From assembly GCA_947561585.1 (NCBI GenBank), contig CANNZV010000520.1:203076-267075 (forward strand): a stretch of 64,000 nt of DNA, written 5' to 3'. Numbering within the stretch: position 1 is the first letter of the stretch; every line of letters starts with the position of its first letter. The stretch comes from Caprella mutica. Lineage: Eukaryota; Arthropoda; Malacostraca; Amphipoda; Caprellidae. Both the position numbers and the translations under genes were made by a program. Positions 32,332 through 43,458 of this stretch are shown in pieces. The notes beneath the pieces were generated by a model that was given only the letters and a program-made list of their open reading frames with translations, had not been told where the DNA came from and did not search any database.

Positions 32332-32519
32332 TTAACTTTTTTTAATTCACTGCAGGACATTCAATTTTTGTCGTAACTTTGACAGATTTTAACGATAGTT
32401 GAAAAAAAGAAAAGGAATAAAATGATGTTTTTAGAAAATATCTAGCATTGATAGTTTGTAAAATAAACTAGTTTGAAATGGGTTTCCTTTTTTTGCGCCA
32501 CCCTCTATAGTTAAATAGA

Positions 32520-32987
32520 GTCAAGCAGGTAAATCGCGGCACACTAACTAACTGCGGTTTCTAACAACAGAAACATCATATTTTCAAAGCACACGTTAAA
32601 AACTTAAAGTAATAAATTATAGCATGCACTGCGCTTCTTTTGGTAAGTATGCAACATTTTAATGTAATTTCGATTCAGAATGTTTTAGATACTCTCTTGA
32701 AAGGGCCGCAATTTACCTGTGTGACCCAGTAAAATTTTAGAAATGCCAATAATGATTTTTAGAGTTAATAATGTTCATAGTAGGCTCACGCAGGTAAATT
32801 GCAGCCCTTTAATTTTTAATAGCGGCCCTCTCAAGAGAGTTTCTAAAACATTTTGAACCGAAATTACATTGAAATGTTGCATAGCTATCAAAAAAACACA
32901 GTGCATGCTATAATTTATTAATTTAAGTGTTTAACGTGTGCTTTGGCCGCAGTTAATTATTGTGCCTCAATTATTTACCTGCTAGAC
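32520..32987. repeat. 468-bp foldback element, arms about 200 bp
   Basis: The outer ends are GTCAAGCAGGTAAAT and ATTTACCTGCTAGAC. The arms (32520-32722, 32786-32987) match at about 85% by eye, with landmarks GCACACGTTAAA, TTATAGCATGCACTG, CAACATTT and ACTCTCTTGA. GCAGGTAAATTGC-like words appear four times, at both outer and both inner arm ends. It begins 15 bp after the preceding element. This is the structure of a foldback MITE; it encodes nothing. Confidence 0.85.
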
Positions 32988-33310
32988 CTTAGCTTTTCTT
33001 CGCTCATGATCCCTTTCTTGTTTTACTTATATTGGAAATTTTTACTATTTTTTTATTTTTTTCACCCATATTGTTCCACAAAAACTTTTTAATTTTTTTA
33101 TTAAAGAATAATTCCACTTATAGGTTTTTATTTAATTATAGAATAACTAATTGGAAACAGATTATTGATAGATGAAGACTAAATATTTTATTTCTTTGTA
33201 GGTACTACTATCACAGTTTCTGGCAATATGGTTGACTAAGAAGTTAAAAATCTAGAGACATGTCCTCTTCATTTCATTGTGTTTACTATATAGTATGCAG
33301 GAAAGGGTGA
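32988..33310. other. Unique AT-rich spacer
   Basis: T-runs near 33050-33100. Nothing else recognised. Confidence 0.55.
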
Positions 33311-33475
33311 CAAAAGCCCACACCAACAAAAGCCCACACCAACAAAAGCCCACACCGACAAAAGCCCACACCAACAAAAGCCCACACCAACAAAAGCCCA
33401 CACCGACAAAAGCCCACACCAACAAAAGCCCACACCAACAAAAGCCCACACCGACAAAAGCCCACACCGACGAAA
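33311..33475. repeat. 15-bp minisatellite, 11 copies, trimeric pattern
   Basis: Unit AAAGCCCACACC(A/G)AC. For the most part every third unit carries GAC instead of AAC, giving a 45-bp higher-order unit. Frames on both strands stay open only because of the 15-bp period. Confidence 0.96.
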
Positions 33476-34651
33476 ATAAAATTAGTGTTCCTGCAATATA
33501 AATAATCCAATTGGATTATTTTTCTACGAAATAATTGTAAATTTGTATTATGCCCTTTCAAATTGGGGCGCTGTTATCGCAGAACATAATTTTAAAACAG
33601 TAGACTATGGAAACTGCGAGTAAATATAAATAAATTGTAGGTTGTCTTTGCTTTCCTGGAACAAGTAAAATACAATATACAAATAAGGAACTACAAAATA
33701 TTTTGGTTATTTTACAGATATATGTTAGGTAACTGTTGCTCCACGGTTTGATGAAAAATTAAAATAAAATCTGTATTCAGGACATCAACAACCTTACTAA
33801 TTGACTAATTACACATGTATAAGGGGCATAAATAATTGTAGCCAAATAAAGTATTAACGAAGAACAATTCGCTATAGAATCTAAGACTATAGCTAGCAAA
33901 GTCTACAGAGGCTGATGTATGACCTTTCGATCAGTAATCCTACATGACAACTGAACAAGACGTCAGCTGGTTTCCTGACGTACTAAAATTTTAGTGCATA
34001 AATTAAAGTGTTTAAAAATTAAAAAACGTCAAAAAAGGGCATTCCCTCAATATCAAAAAATTATCACCATGGAATATTCCTTTGGAATATTTCGAGAATG
34101 TTTTGGGAATATCCATTTTTTTGTCCAGGAAGAAGCCATTCCGTGTAATAGGGCCTGTATACCACCTCTCTGTTAGTGGGTGAACTTCCGAGCACTAGGT
34201 TAATAGGGTTGCAAATGCAGATCTTTTCAATTAAGAAGGAATGCACTTTGTTTCCATTAAAATGGAGTACTGTTTATTAGTAATTTATAAATGAAAGTGA
34301 TATACAATACAATTTGCTAGCTGTGGTCCTAAGCAAAGTACTAATTAACATCTTGTAGCGAGTGAAGGAATAATCTGCTTTATTCGATCTTACGGTTCGA
34401 TTGGCAAAAGTATAACGAACTGCAAGAGAAGAAATAAGGTGGAGTAATTATAAGAGCTATGAAAGGTTAAAAGAACGTAGATGATGTACAACACGTGACA
34501 TTTGATAGGAGATAGAGAGTGAAGATAGAATCCACTGCGACATCTGGCGTGAGATATTCATTGATAGGTAGTGAAGAAAAAAAAACACTGGGGGAAGTTT
34601 GGGTGAGGGGGAGAACTGAGCACAGGAAATGAACTGGGGGAACTTCTGTGA
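33476..34651. other. Intergenic sequence, no gene recognised
   Basis: Contains a perfect 20-bp palindrome AATAATCCAATTGGATTATT near 33503-33522 and a GGAATATTCC-like cluster at 34040-34120. Frames of 60 codons on both strands near 34000-34240 overlap and look random. Confidence 0.5.
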
Positions 34652-35158
34652 ATGGGAGAGAAAGGAGAGGAGAGAAAGGAGAGGAGAGAAAGGAGAGGAG
34701 AGAAAGGAGAGGAGAGAAAGGAGAGGAGAGAAAGGAGAAGAGAGAAAGGAGAAGAGAGAAAGGAGATGAGAGAAAGGAGAGGAGAGAAAGGAGAAGAGAG
34801 AAAGGAGAAGAGAGAAAGGAGAAGAGAGAAAGGAGAAGAGAAAAAGGAGAAGAGAGAAAGGAGAAGAGAGAAAGGAGAAGAGAGAAAGGAGAAGAGAGAA
34901 AGGAGAAGAGAGAAAGGAGAAGAGAGAAAGAAGAAGAGAGAAAGGAGAGGAGAGAAAGGGGAGGAGAGAAAGGAGAGGAGAGAAAGGAGAAGAGAGAAAG
35001 GAGAAGAGAGAAAGGAGAGCAGAGAAAGGAGAGCAGAGAAAGGAGAGGAGAGAAAGGAGAGCAGAGAAAGGAGAGCAGAGAAAGGAGAGGAGAGAAAGGA
35101 GAGGAGAGAAAGGAGAGCAGAGAAAGGAGAGGAGAGAAAGGAGAGGAGAGGAAAGAAG
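34652..35158. repeat. 14-bp polypurine minisatellite, about 36 copies
   Basis: Unit AAAGGAGAGGAGAG with AAGAGAG and GCAGAG variants. The plus strand is nearly pure purine for about 500 bases, interrupted by single C or T bases. Such polypurine mirror sequences can form triplex DNA. Two plus frames and one minus frame are open across it (ERRGEKGEERK type), which reflects the lack of T on one strand, not a gene. Confidence 0.96.
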
Positions 35159-36592
35159 GATATTCAATATATTTAATTGTACAATATTTTCATTGAAATA
35201 TAACCCATCTTCTCTCTCTCAAAAATAGTTTCAATATTCTGATTGTGTTTAGCAAGAGTTATACAGTAGATACTATATCAGCTGTAGCTACATATTACAT
35301 TTTTATCAACTCTTTATTATTTAGGAGGAAAAAGAACAGGACATATTTTCATGTTGTGGCGTGTCTTCTGTTCAATATCGATACTGTCATCAAAATATTG
35401 TTTTGTCAACAATCGAACATTAATTACAAATGTAAATTGGGTGCATTTTTAGCATTCAATAGACGCACCGTTACCTACCAATGATAACTCTGCTTACCAC
35501 CACTCACAAATGCCTAATGGAGTAACAAGAAACACTAAATCTAATAAAGTCTCAATTATTTGTTTCTGTTCAGTTAATGTTTCAGTTGTTTGAACTGTTC
35601 ACACAATCACTCTTTGATCACACTGTCTACATTATTAATTATCCAAGTGAATTTGCATGACAAACAGTTTAGTTAGTTTAGATTAGGTGGAATGGAGTGT
35701 CTCCACCTAAAGCTTCTTCAAAGGGGAATCATTTTATAGTCCAGATAGTCGCTTAATTTTCTTCCAACATTTCCTATTCTAACTTAATTAATATGTATTG
35801 TGAGTGCTCTGAATATATTCAAGTTAAGTAAAGAATATAAATTAGTTTCCTCAGTTCTAATAGGTTTGCATATCTATAAATTGTGGAGACAAGCAATACA
35901 GGTAACAAGAATTAATGCAACCTTTTCGAAACACACAAAACCATGTCACTATGAAACATTTTACTTCATTGAATGGAGGGATGAGCTAATGTGATAATTA
36001 TATTACTTTTCTTATATGTTTAATTTAATCGAATTATTTCATTGAGTTCTATTAATTAAATTACTTGTCGCTTCCAAATAAATATTCCCACATCGGTTAA
36101 TCAATATAATCTTTATTTGTGTCCTATGGACATTTCTGAAACAAACTTGGTTCCTATTTGATTTAAAATGATTAAAATGATCACCGTGCAATGTTATTTA
36201 TAACTAATTTATTCTATTAAATGAAAAGGCTACGTTAAATGGTTTCCTCGGCATACTTTAACGGATGAGTTGCCAAGACTTTTACTATTTACTTTCAATC
36301 CTTTCGACTCAGAAATGAAGTAAATCAAACACACTAAATAGTTCAATATTCGACAATTGGGAAGACTCAACTGGAAGAATAATTCCATTCTTTCAAAGTA
36401 TGGAATATTGCGATAGAAATTAACTGCTGCAAATCACCTTTACAACTTTAATTATTAATTAGTGCAGTAATTCATTAGACTTTTGTTACTCTGGTTTAAT
36501 AATACTATTACAACCACATGAACACTTGCGTGTCTTGTTGTTATTCTTTTTGGCTTGACTTCTTATTCAAATTTTAATCAATTTCAATTAAT
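35159..36592. other. Intergenic sequence, no gene recognised
   Basis: AT-rich with frames up to 79 codons (35245-35484) showing no domain or conserved pattern. No repeat structure of note. Confidence 0.5.
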
Positions 36593-37362
36593 TTGTAGTT
36601 ATAGTGAAATGAAGCACTTGTAGTTATAGTGAAATAAAGAACTTGTAGTTATAGTGAAATAAAGCATTTGTAGTTATAGTGAAATAAAGCACTTGTAGTT
36701 ACAGTGAAATAAAGCACTTGTAGTTATAGTGAAATAAAGCACTTGTAGTTATAGTGAAATAAAGCACTTGTAGTTACAGTGAAATGAAGCACTTGTAGTT
36801 ATAGTGAAATGAAGCACTTGTAGTTACAGTGAAATGAAGCACTTGTAGTTATAGTGAAATAAAGCACTTGTAGTTACAGTGAAATGAAGCACTTGTAGTT
36901 ATAGTGAAATGAAGCACTTGTAGTTACAGTGAAATGAAGCACTTGTAGTTATAGTGAAATGAAGCACTTGTAGTTACAGTGAAATAAAGCACTTGTAGTT
37001 ATAGTGAAATAAAGCACTTGTAGTTACAGTGAAATGAAGCACTTGTAGTTATAGTGAAATGAAGCACTTGTAGTTACAGTGAAATGAAGCACTTGTAGTT
37101 ATAGTGAAATAAAGCACTTGTAGTTACAGTGAAATGAAGCACTTGTAGTTATAGTGAAATAAAGCACTTGTAGTTACAGTGAAATGAAGCACTTGTAGTT
37201 ATAGTGAAATGAAGCACTTGTAGTTACAGTGAAATGAAGCACTTGTAGTTATAGTGAAATAAAGCACTTGTAGTTACAGTGAAATGAAGCACTTGTAGTT
37301 ATAGTGAAATAAAGCACTTGTAGTTACAGTGAAATGAAGCACTTGTAGTTACAGTGAAATAT
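36593..37362. repeat. 25-bp minisatellite, about 31 copies, dimeric pattern
   Basis: Unit TAGTTATAGTGAAATAAAGC followed by ACTTG. TAGTTACAGTG and TAGTTATAGTG forms alternate through most of the array, so the effective repeat is a 50-bp dimer, and AAATAAAG and AAATGAAG vary inside it. The array ends in a truncated copy. Confidence 0.97.
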
Positions 37363-37499
37363 AGTTTTTCTCACAGAGGGCAATCTGTCAGGTGAAATAA
37401 AAGCGTTCATAAAGGTTCATTTAGTATTCATTTGAATAATGATTTATTAGTAAATTACATCACCTTAGAGACTGAATGAGTGTGCTACTTTTCTCTCAC

Positions 37500-37835
37500 A
37501 CTACTTCAATACCTTCGCAGAATGCGGGAAGGTCATATTTTCATCGATATTTATTTATTTACTTGTTATTCGCTTAACGGAAAAAGTATTCAACAAAATT
37601 TTCTGAAATTTGATAAGCCGATTGGACAATGTCCAAAACCATCTGCTAGAACTTTAGGAGCGATCCGGTCAAAGGTCAAGGTCATTTCTAACTCAATAAC
37701 TCAAAAATTTTTGAACGATATTGCATGAAACTTGGTGGTACGATTGGTTATTATCCAGTTACCAGTTTCTCAAATTTTGGGAGAGAACGGGTCAAAACGG
37801 AGGCCAAGGTATGCGCTCTACCGAGTGCACATAAT
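37500..37835 (+). repeat. Interspersed repeat, GGTCAAGGTCA family, copy 2
   Basis: Contains GGAAAAAGTATTCAACAAAA, CCGATTGGACAATGTCC, TTTAGGAGCGATCCGGTC, AAAGGTCAAGGTCATTT, ACTTGGTGGTACGATTGG, TTTTGGGAGAGAACGGGTC and AAGGTATGCGCTCTACCGAG. Two internal subrepeats are visible. An 82-codon frame crosses it but follows no known protein. This copy has the best preserved right end (GCGCTCTACCGAGTGC). Confidence 0.75.
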
Positions 37836-37842
37836 CTAGTTG

Positions 37843-38055
37843 ACAATATTTTACACTTCATTTGCCAATATTTTACACTTCATTAGCAATGTTTTACACT
37901 TCCTTGGCAATGTTTTACACTTCATTGGCAATGTTTTACACTTCATTGGCAATGTTTCACACTTAATCTTCAATGCTTTAAACTTCATCTTCAATGTTTT
38001 TCACTTCTGAGGCAATGCTTTACACTCCATCTTCAATGTTTTTCACTCCATTCGC
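37843..38055. repeat. 21-bp diverged tandem repeat, about 10 copies
   Basis: Unit CAATGTTTTACACTTCATTGG, with copies drifting to CAATATTTTACACTTCATTTG at left and CAATGTTTTTCACTCCATCTT at right. Greater divergence than the neighbouring arrays suggests it is older. It starts directly at the right end of the interspersed repeat. Confidence 0.9.
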
Positions 38056-38364
38056 TCTCACAATATATTCAATCTTAATCAAACAATAAGTTCCAATATT
38101 CAATAGAAAATTTATCAACTCTCTAATAATACTGAGACACTTTCCATCTAAATTCAAATTATAATGAATAGCATGCCTTTTCGTATGGTATTAAAACACA
38201 GACATTCATAATGACTGTATCTTTCAATATACTAGAATTTGAGGTTTTCTGTTACTTATTCATATTTTCAAGAAAAGATCTGCATTTCAGATGTGTTTCT
38301 ACCTGACTAATTATTGTCATTCCTTGGTATTTAACTTTATACTAACAATGTCTCTTACCTAACT
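38056..38364. other. Unique spacer
   Basis: AT-rich sequence between two arrays. Nothing recognised. Confidence 0.55.
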
Positions 38365-38771
38365 AGGTAACACACCAATGCCAGGTAACACACCAATGCC
38401 AGGTAACACACCAATGCCAGGTAACACACCAATGCCAGGTAACACACCAATGCCAGGTAACACACCAATGCCAGGTAACACACCAATGCCAGGTAACACA
38501 CCAATGCCAGGTAACACACCAATGCCAGGTAACACACCAATGCCAGGTAACACACCAATGCCAGGTAACACACCAATGCCAGGTAACACACCAATGCCAG
38601 GTAACACACCAATGCCAGGTAACACACCAATGCCAGGTAACACACCAATGCCAGGTAACACACCAATGCCAGGTAACACACCAATGCCAGGTAACACACC
38701 AATGCCAGTAACACACCAATGCCAGTAACACACCAATGCCAGTAACACACCAATGCCAGTAACACACCAAT
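38365..38771. repeat. 18-bp minisatellite, about 23 nearly perfect copies
   Basis: Unit AGGTAACACACCAATGCC. The first 18 to 19 units are identical; the last four lack one G and are 17 bp. Perfect copies point to very recent expansion or active homogenisation. Three minus frames and one plus frame are open across it as repeats (WHWCVT, GIGVLP, LALVCY; plus PMPGNT). Confidence 0.97.
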
Positions 38772-38800
38772 CACCGATTCATCCTATTTAATCTGTTGAA

Positions 38801-39471
38801 AGGTGTAGCACTGTAGGTATGTGTAGCACTGTAGGTAGGTGTAGCACTGTAGGTAGGTGTAGCACTGTAGGTAGGTGTAGGACTGTAGTTAGGTGTAGCA
38901 CTGTATGTAGGTGTAGCACTGTAGGTAGGTGTAGCACTGTAGGTAGGTGTAGCACTGTAGGTAGGTGTAGGACTGTAGGTAGGTGTAGCACTGTAGGTAG
39001 GTGTAGGACTGTAGGTAGGTGTAGCACTGTAGGTAGGTGTAGCACTGTAGGTAGGTGTAGGACTGTAGGTAGGTGTAGCACTGTAGGTAGGTGTAGGACT
39101 GTAGTTAGGTGTAGCACTGTAGGTAGGTGTAGCACTGTAGGTAGGTGTAGGACTGTAGGTAGGTGTAGGACTGTAGGTAGGTGTAGCACTGTAGGTAGGT
39201 GTAGCACTGTATGTAGGTGTAGCACTGTATGTAGGTGTAGCACTGTAGGTAGGTGTAGGACTGTAGGTAGGTGTAGCACTGTAGGTAGGTGTAGCACTGT
39301 ATGTAGGTGTAGCACTGTAGGTAGGTGTAGGACTGTAGGTAGGTGTAGCACTGTAGGTAGGTGTAGCACTGTAGGTAGGTGTAGCACTGTAGGTAGGTGT
39401 AGCACTGTAAGTAGGTGTAGCACTGTAGGTAGGTGTAGCACTGTAGGTAGGTGTAGGACTGTAGGTAGGTA
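38801..39471. repeat. 18-bp minisatellite, about 37 copies
   Basis: Unit GGTGTAGCACTGTAGGTA with GGACTG, GTATGTA and GTAGTTA variants. It begins only about 30 bp after another 18-bp array of different sequence. Plus (TVGRCS) and minus (PTVLHL) frames are open through the array as a repeat effect. Confidence 0.97.
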
Positions 39472-39636
39472 CAACAGACGTGTCAGAGTGAGAACATGAC
39501 CACTACTCCCCTTTACTATTGCCAGTATGTGCATAAATACATACCTAACTCCTGATTTATGCAATGGGAACATCAAGGAATGTGTTCAGAGTAGCACCTG
39601 CTGATGTGGAGAATAGAGTGAGTAATGGCAGAGAGA

Positions 39637-41785
39637 GTCAGAACAAGCAGTGGTCAGAACAAGCAGTAGTGTCAGAACAAGCAGTGGTGTTAGAACAAGC
39701 ATTGGTGTTAGTACAAGCAGTGGTCAGAACAAGCAGTAGTGTCAGAACAAGCAGTGGTTAGAACAAGCAGAAGTGTCAGAACAAGCAGTGGTCAGAACAA
39801 GTAGTGGTTAGAACAAGTAGTGGTTAGAACAAGCAGTAGTTAGAACAAGCAGTGGTCAGCACAAGCAGTGTTGTTAGAACAAGCAGTGGTTAGAACAAGC
39901 AGTGGTCAGCACAAGCAGTGGTCAGAACAAGCAGTAGTGTCAGAACAAGCAGTGGTGTTAGAACAAGCAGTGGTGTTAGAACAAGCAGTGGTGTTAGAAC
40001 AAGTAGTGGTTAGAACAAGCAGTGGTGTTAGAACAAGCAGTGGTCAGCACAAGCAGTGGTGTTAGAACAAGCAGTGGTGTTAGAACAAGTAGTGGTTAGA
40101 ACAAGCAGTAGTGTCAGAACAAGCAGTGGTTAGAACAAGCAGAAGTGTCAGAACAAGCAGTGGTTAGAACAAGCAGAAGTGTCAGAACAAGCAGTGGTCA
40201 GAACAAGTAGTGGTTAGAACAAGTAGTGGTTAGAACAAGCAGTAGTTAGAACAAGCAGTGGTCAGCACAAGCAGTGGTGTTAGAACAAGCAGTGGTTAGA
40301 ACAAGCAGTGGTCAGCACAAGCAGTGGTCAGAACAAGCAGTAGTGTCAGAACAAGCAGTGGTGTTAGAACAAGCAGTGGTGTTAGAACAAGTAGTGGTTA
40401 GAACAAGCAGTGGTGTTAGAACAAGCAGTGGTCAGCACAAGCAGTGGTGTTAGAACAAGCAGTGGTGTTAGAACAAGTAGTGGTTAGAACAAGCAGTGGT
40501 TAGAACAAGCAGTGGTTAGAACAAGCAGTGGTTAGAACAAGCAGTGGTTAGAACAAGCAGTGGTTAGAACAAGCAGTGGTCAGCACAAGCAGTGGTGTTA
40601 GAACAAGCAGTGGTTAGAACAAGCAGTGGTCAGCACAAGCAGTGGTCAGAACAAGCAGTAGTGTCAGAACAAGCAGAGGTTAGAACAAGCAGTGATGTTA
40701 GAACAAGCAGTGGTGTTAGAACAAGCAGTGGTGTTAGATAACAAGCAGTGGTGTTAGAACAAGCAGTGGTTAGAACAAGCAGTGGTCAGCACAAGCAGTG
40801 GTCAGAACAAGCAGTAGTGTCAGAACAAGCAGAGGTTAGAACAAGCAGTGGTGTTAGATAACAAGCAGTGGTGTTAGATAACAAGCAGTGGTGTTAGATA
40901 ACAAGCAGTGGTGTTAGAACAAGCAGTGGTGTTAGAACAAGCAGTGGTGTTAGAACAAGCAGTGGTGTTAGAACAAGCAGTGGTGTTAGAACAAGCAGTG
41001 GTGTTAGATAACAAGCAGTGGTGTTAGAACAAGCAGTGGTGTTAGATAACAAGCAGTGGTGTTAGATAACAAGCAGTGGTGTTAGAACAAGCAGTGGTGT
41101 TAGATAACAAGCAGTGGTGTTAGAACAAGCAGTGGTGTTAGAACAAGCAGTGGTGTTAGATAACAAGCAGTGGTGTTAGAACAAGCAGTGGTGTTAGAAC
41201 AAGCAGTGGTCAGCACAAGCAGTGGTCAGAACAAGCAGTAGTGTCAGAACAAGCAGAGGTTAGAACAAGCAGTGGTGTTAGAACAAGCAGTGGCGTTAGA
41301 ACAAGCAGTGGTGTTAGATAACAAGCAGTGGTGTTAGATAACAAGCAGTGGTGTTAGATAACAAGCAGTGGTGTTAGAACAAGCAGTGGTGTTAGAACAA
41401 GCAGTGGTGTTAGAACAAGCAGTGGTGTTAGAACAAGCAGTGGTGTTAGATAACAAGCAGTGGTGTTAGAACAAGCAGTGGTGTTAGATAACAAGCAGTG
41501 GTGTTAGATAACAAGCAGTGGTGTTAGAACAAGCAGTGGTGTTAGATAACAAGCAGTGGTGTTAGAACAAGCAGTGGTGTTAGAACAAGCAGTGGTGTTA
41601 GATAACAAGCAGTGGTGTTAGAACAAGCAGTGGTGTTAGATAACAAGCAGTGGTGTTAGATAACAAGCAGTGGTGTTAGAACAAGCAGTGGTGTTAGATA
41701 ACAAGCAGTGGTGTTAGAACAAGCAGTGGTGTTAGAACAAGCAGTGGTGTTAGAACAAGCAGTGGTGTTAGAACAAGCAGTGTTC
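39637..41785. repeat. 16/18/20-bp minisatellite, over 110 copies
   Basis: Core AGAACAAGCAGTGG joined by GT, TT, GTGTT or GTGTTAGAT linkers, so unit length switches between 16, 18 and 20 bp. Blocks repeat: GTCAGAACAAGTAGTGG recurs near 39791 and 40198 (about 407 bp apart), and a GTCAGCACAAGCAGTGG block recurs near 39905, 40309, 40629, 40785 and 41208. From about 40900 the 18- and 20-bp forms dominate. Long frames do not persist because unit length changes. Confidence 0.96.
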
Positions 41786-43456
41786 TAATGATCAGTAAGA
41801 CCTTATAATTTTATCAAAACTCCTAGGTATTTTGTCATGCTAGAGTTTCAATTTGCACACTGATAGTTGTTACGTCAATTATGACCATTTTTTCAAGAGG
41901 TTTGACTGCTACTATTGCATTGAGGAGCATTTTTTATATACCAACTCTATTTAGTGGTACCGCAAGTGTTCGAAGGGATTCAAATCGAGAGACTGGGTTG
42001 GGGGAGGGCCAAACATTTCAAACCAAAATTTCGAAATTCCTAATGTGTGACTTGGACCATTGACTTGTGGGTAGATATCACCCTCAGGATTCTAGGAAAT
42101 TACGATTTTGGAAAATTTGGTCTCGGATATTTCGGTCTCAGGTATAAATAAAACTTGTAAATTGGATTTATCGGCGGGGGGGAGGGGGGAGTTGGGCGTT
42201 TAATGACCCCCTGGTAGGTCATTTAACGATCATGAAGTGTGCAGTACAACAAACTAGCGGACACAGAAAACTAGATTACGGTGATTTATGTTGAGAGGTT
42301 ATTTATAATTCAGATAATATTATGTTATTATTGGCTATTTGCAAATATTTTAAGAAAGAAACTTTTCCTATGGTGGTTCGTAAATTTCTCCATGGATGTA
42401 CTATACTATAAAAAAATTAGAGTTATTTCTTTAGAATATCATTCACTTAGAAACTATGTATTCATATCAAATAAAATGAATGTGAAATGTAATGTGCATA
42501 CATCATAAATCAAATTACAGTGCATGTATGATATTGAGTAAGTAAATACATAAAAAACAGTTTGTTTGATTTGTGTACTATAATGGTAACTATCGGTTCC
42601 CCGTGCAAAATGCACGGTAACGTACATGTATTCCTATAATATTCAATATTTAAGGTCGTAATTATCCCATTTTCCTTTTAATTTCATATTAATTAGGCAA
42701 CAGTAAAGAGTGTTTTCCGTCCAGTGACGTCATCAATTTGTGTAGAATGATGTCGTACGCATAATATTTTTTGTATAATTAAGATAGCTGTATAAATAAC
42801 TTCAAATTACAAACATTAAATATTATTCAAATAATCACATAATGAAACATAAAACACATAGCTAAGTATATCAATCACGATCAGGTCAATGATTGAAATA
42901 TAAAAAAATGAATAGAATCCATTCATTTGAATTAATTAATAAAATCATGTAAAATTCGTTATTATTTAATTAAATATCATTAACTTCTTTATTCATTTTA
43001 CCCCCCATCAATATCAATATTAAAATTATTTATTATATTTTCGATCGTTCAAAATATGTCGTATGTCGTGAGAAAGAATGATAAACAGCATAAAAATTTA
43101 TTTATTATTTTCTATATTTCGTCATATCTGGAAAAGTACTTGATTTTCGAAAAAAGGTTAACAGTCATTTTTGGAGACCATTTTTACATATTGTAGATAT
43201 TTTTTCGATTCGATTAATGCAAATTTTATTATTTCGTTTATTTCGTATGTTACCATGTATTTCCTGATTTGAATTAAATCCCTATGTATTCCATTATAAC
43301 TTAAAATTTGAATAATTCAAAAATCGTTTGAATTTCGTAAAACAAATCAAAAGAAATCTGTAGGACCATAGGCCGAAGGTTTCCAGAAAAATTCAGCCCA
43401 TTCTATTTGATAGTCTCTGAAAATACCCTGGAAAGTATGTCAAATTAATTCCTATG
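41786..43456. other. Intergenic sequence, no gene recognised
   Basis: A G-run lies near 42173-42190. CCGTGCA-AAA-TGCACGG at 42601-42617 is a perfect 7-bp hairpin. Frames of 60 and 75 codons (41881, 42281) have no motif. Part of 43010-43140 repeats the phrase ATTTATTATTTTCT(A)TATTTCG loosely. Confidence 0.5.
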
Positions 43457-43458
43457 TA

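Larger units (their letters stand above)
30503..32504. mobile_element. Composite element with about 165-bp inverted ends
   Basis: Read inward, both ends begin AGGGTGGCG(G/C)AAAAAAA and stay alignable through AAACCCATTT, AGTTTATTTT, AACTATCAA and a TGCAG(C/T)GAA word about 160 bp in. Between the arms lie a mariner-like transposase relic and a TTAA-flanked element. The GGGTGGC ends suggest Tc1/mariner, but a clean TA duplication was not seen, so the superfamily is inferred. Confidence 0.65.

Noticed and set aside
34648..35196. 182-codon Glu/Arg/Lys-rich ORF
   Set aside because: The plus strand is almost T-free, so stops are rare in every frame; it is a polypurine repeat.
38365..39471. Common origin of the two neighbouring 18-bp arrays
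   Set aside because: Units compared in both orientations and all rotations by eye share only a short GGTGT-like word.
42600..42620. Helitron end hairpin (CCGTGCA / TGCACGG)
   Set aside because: No CTRR terminus follows and no 5' TC end or AT insertion site could be paired with it.
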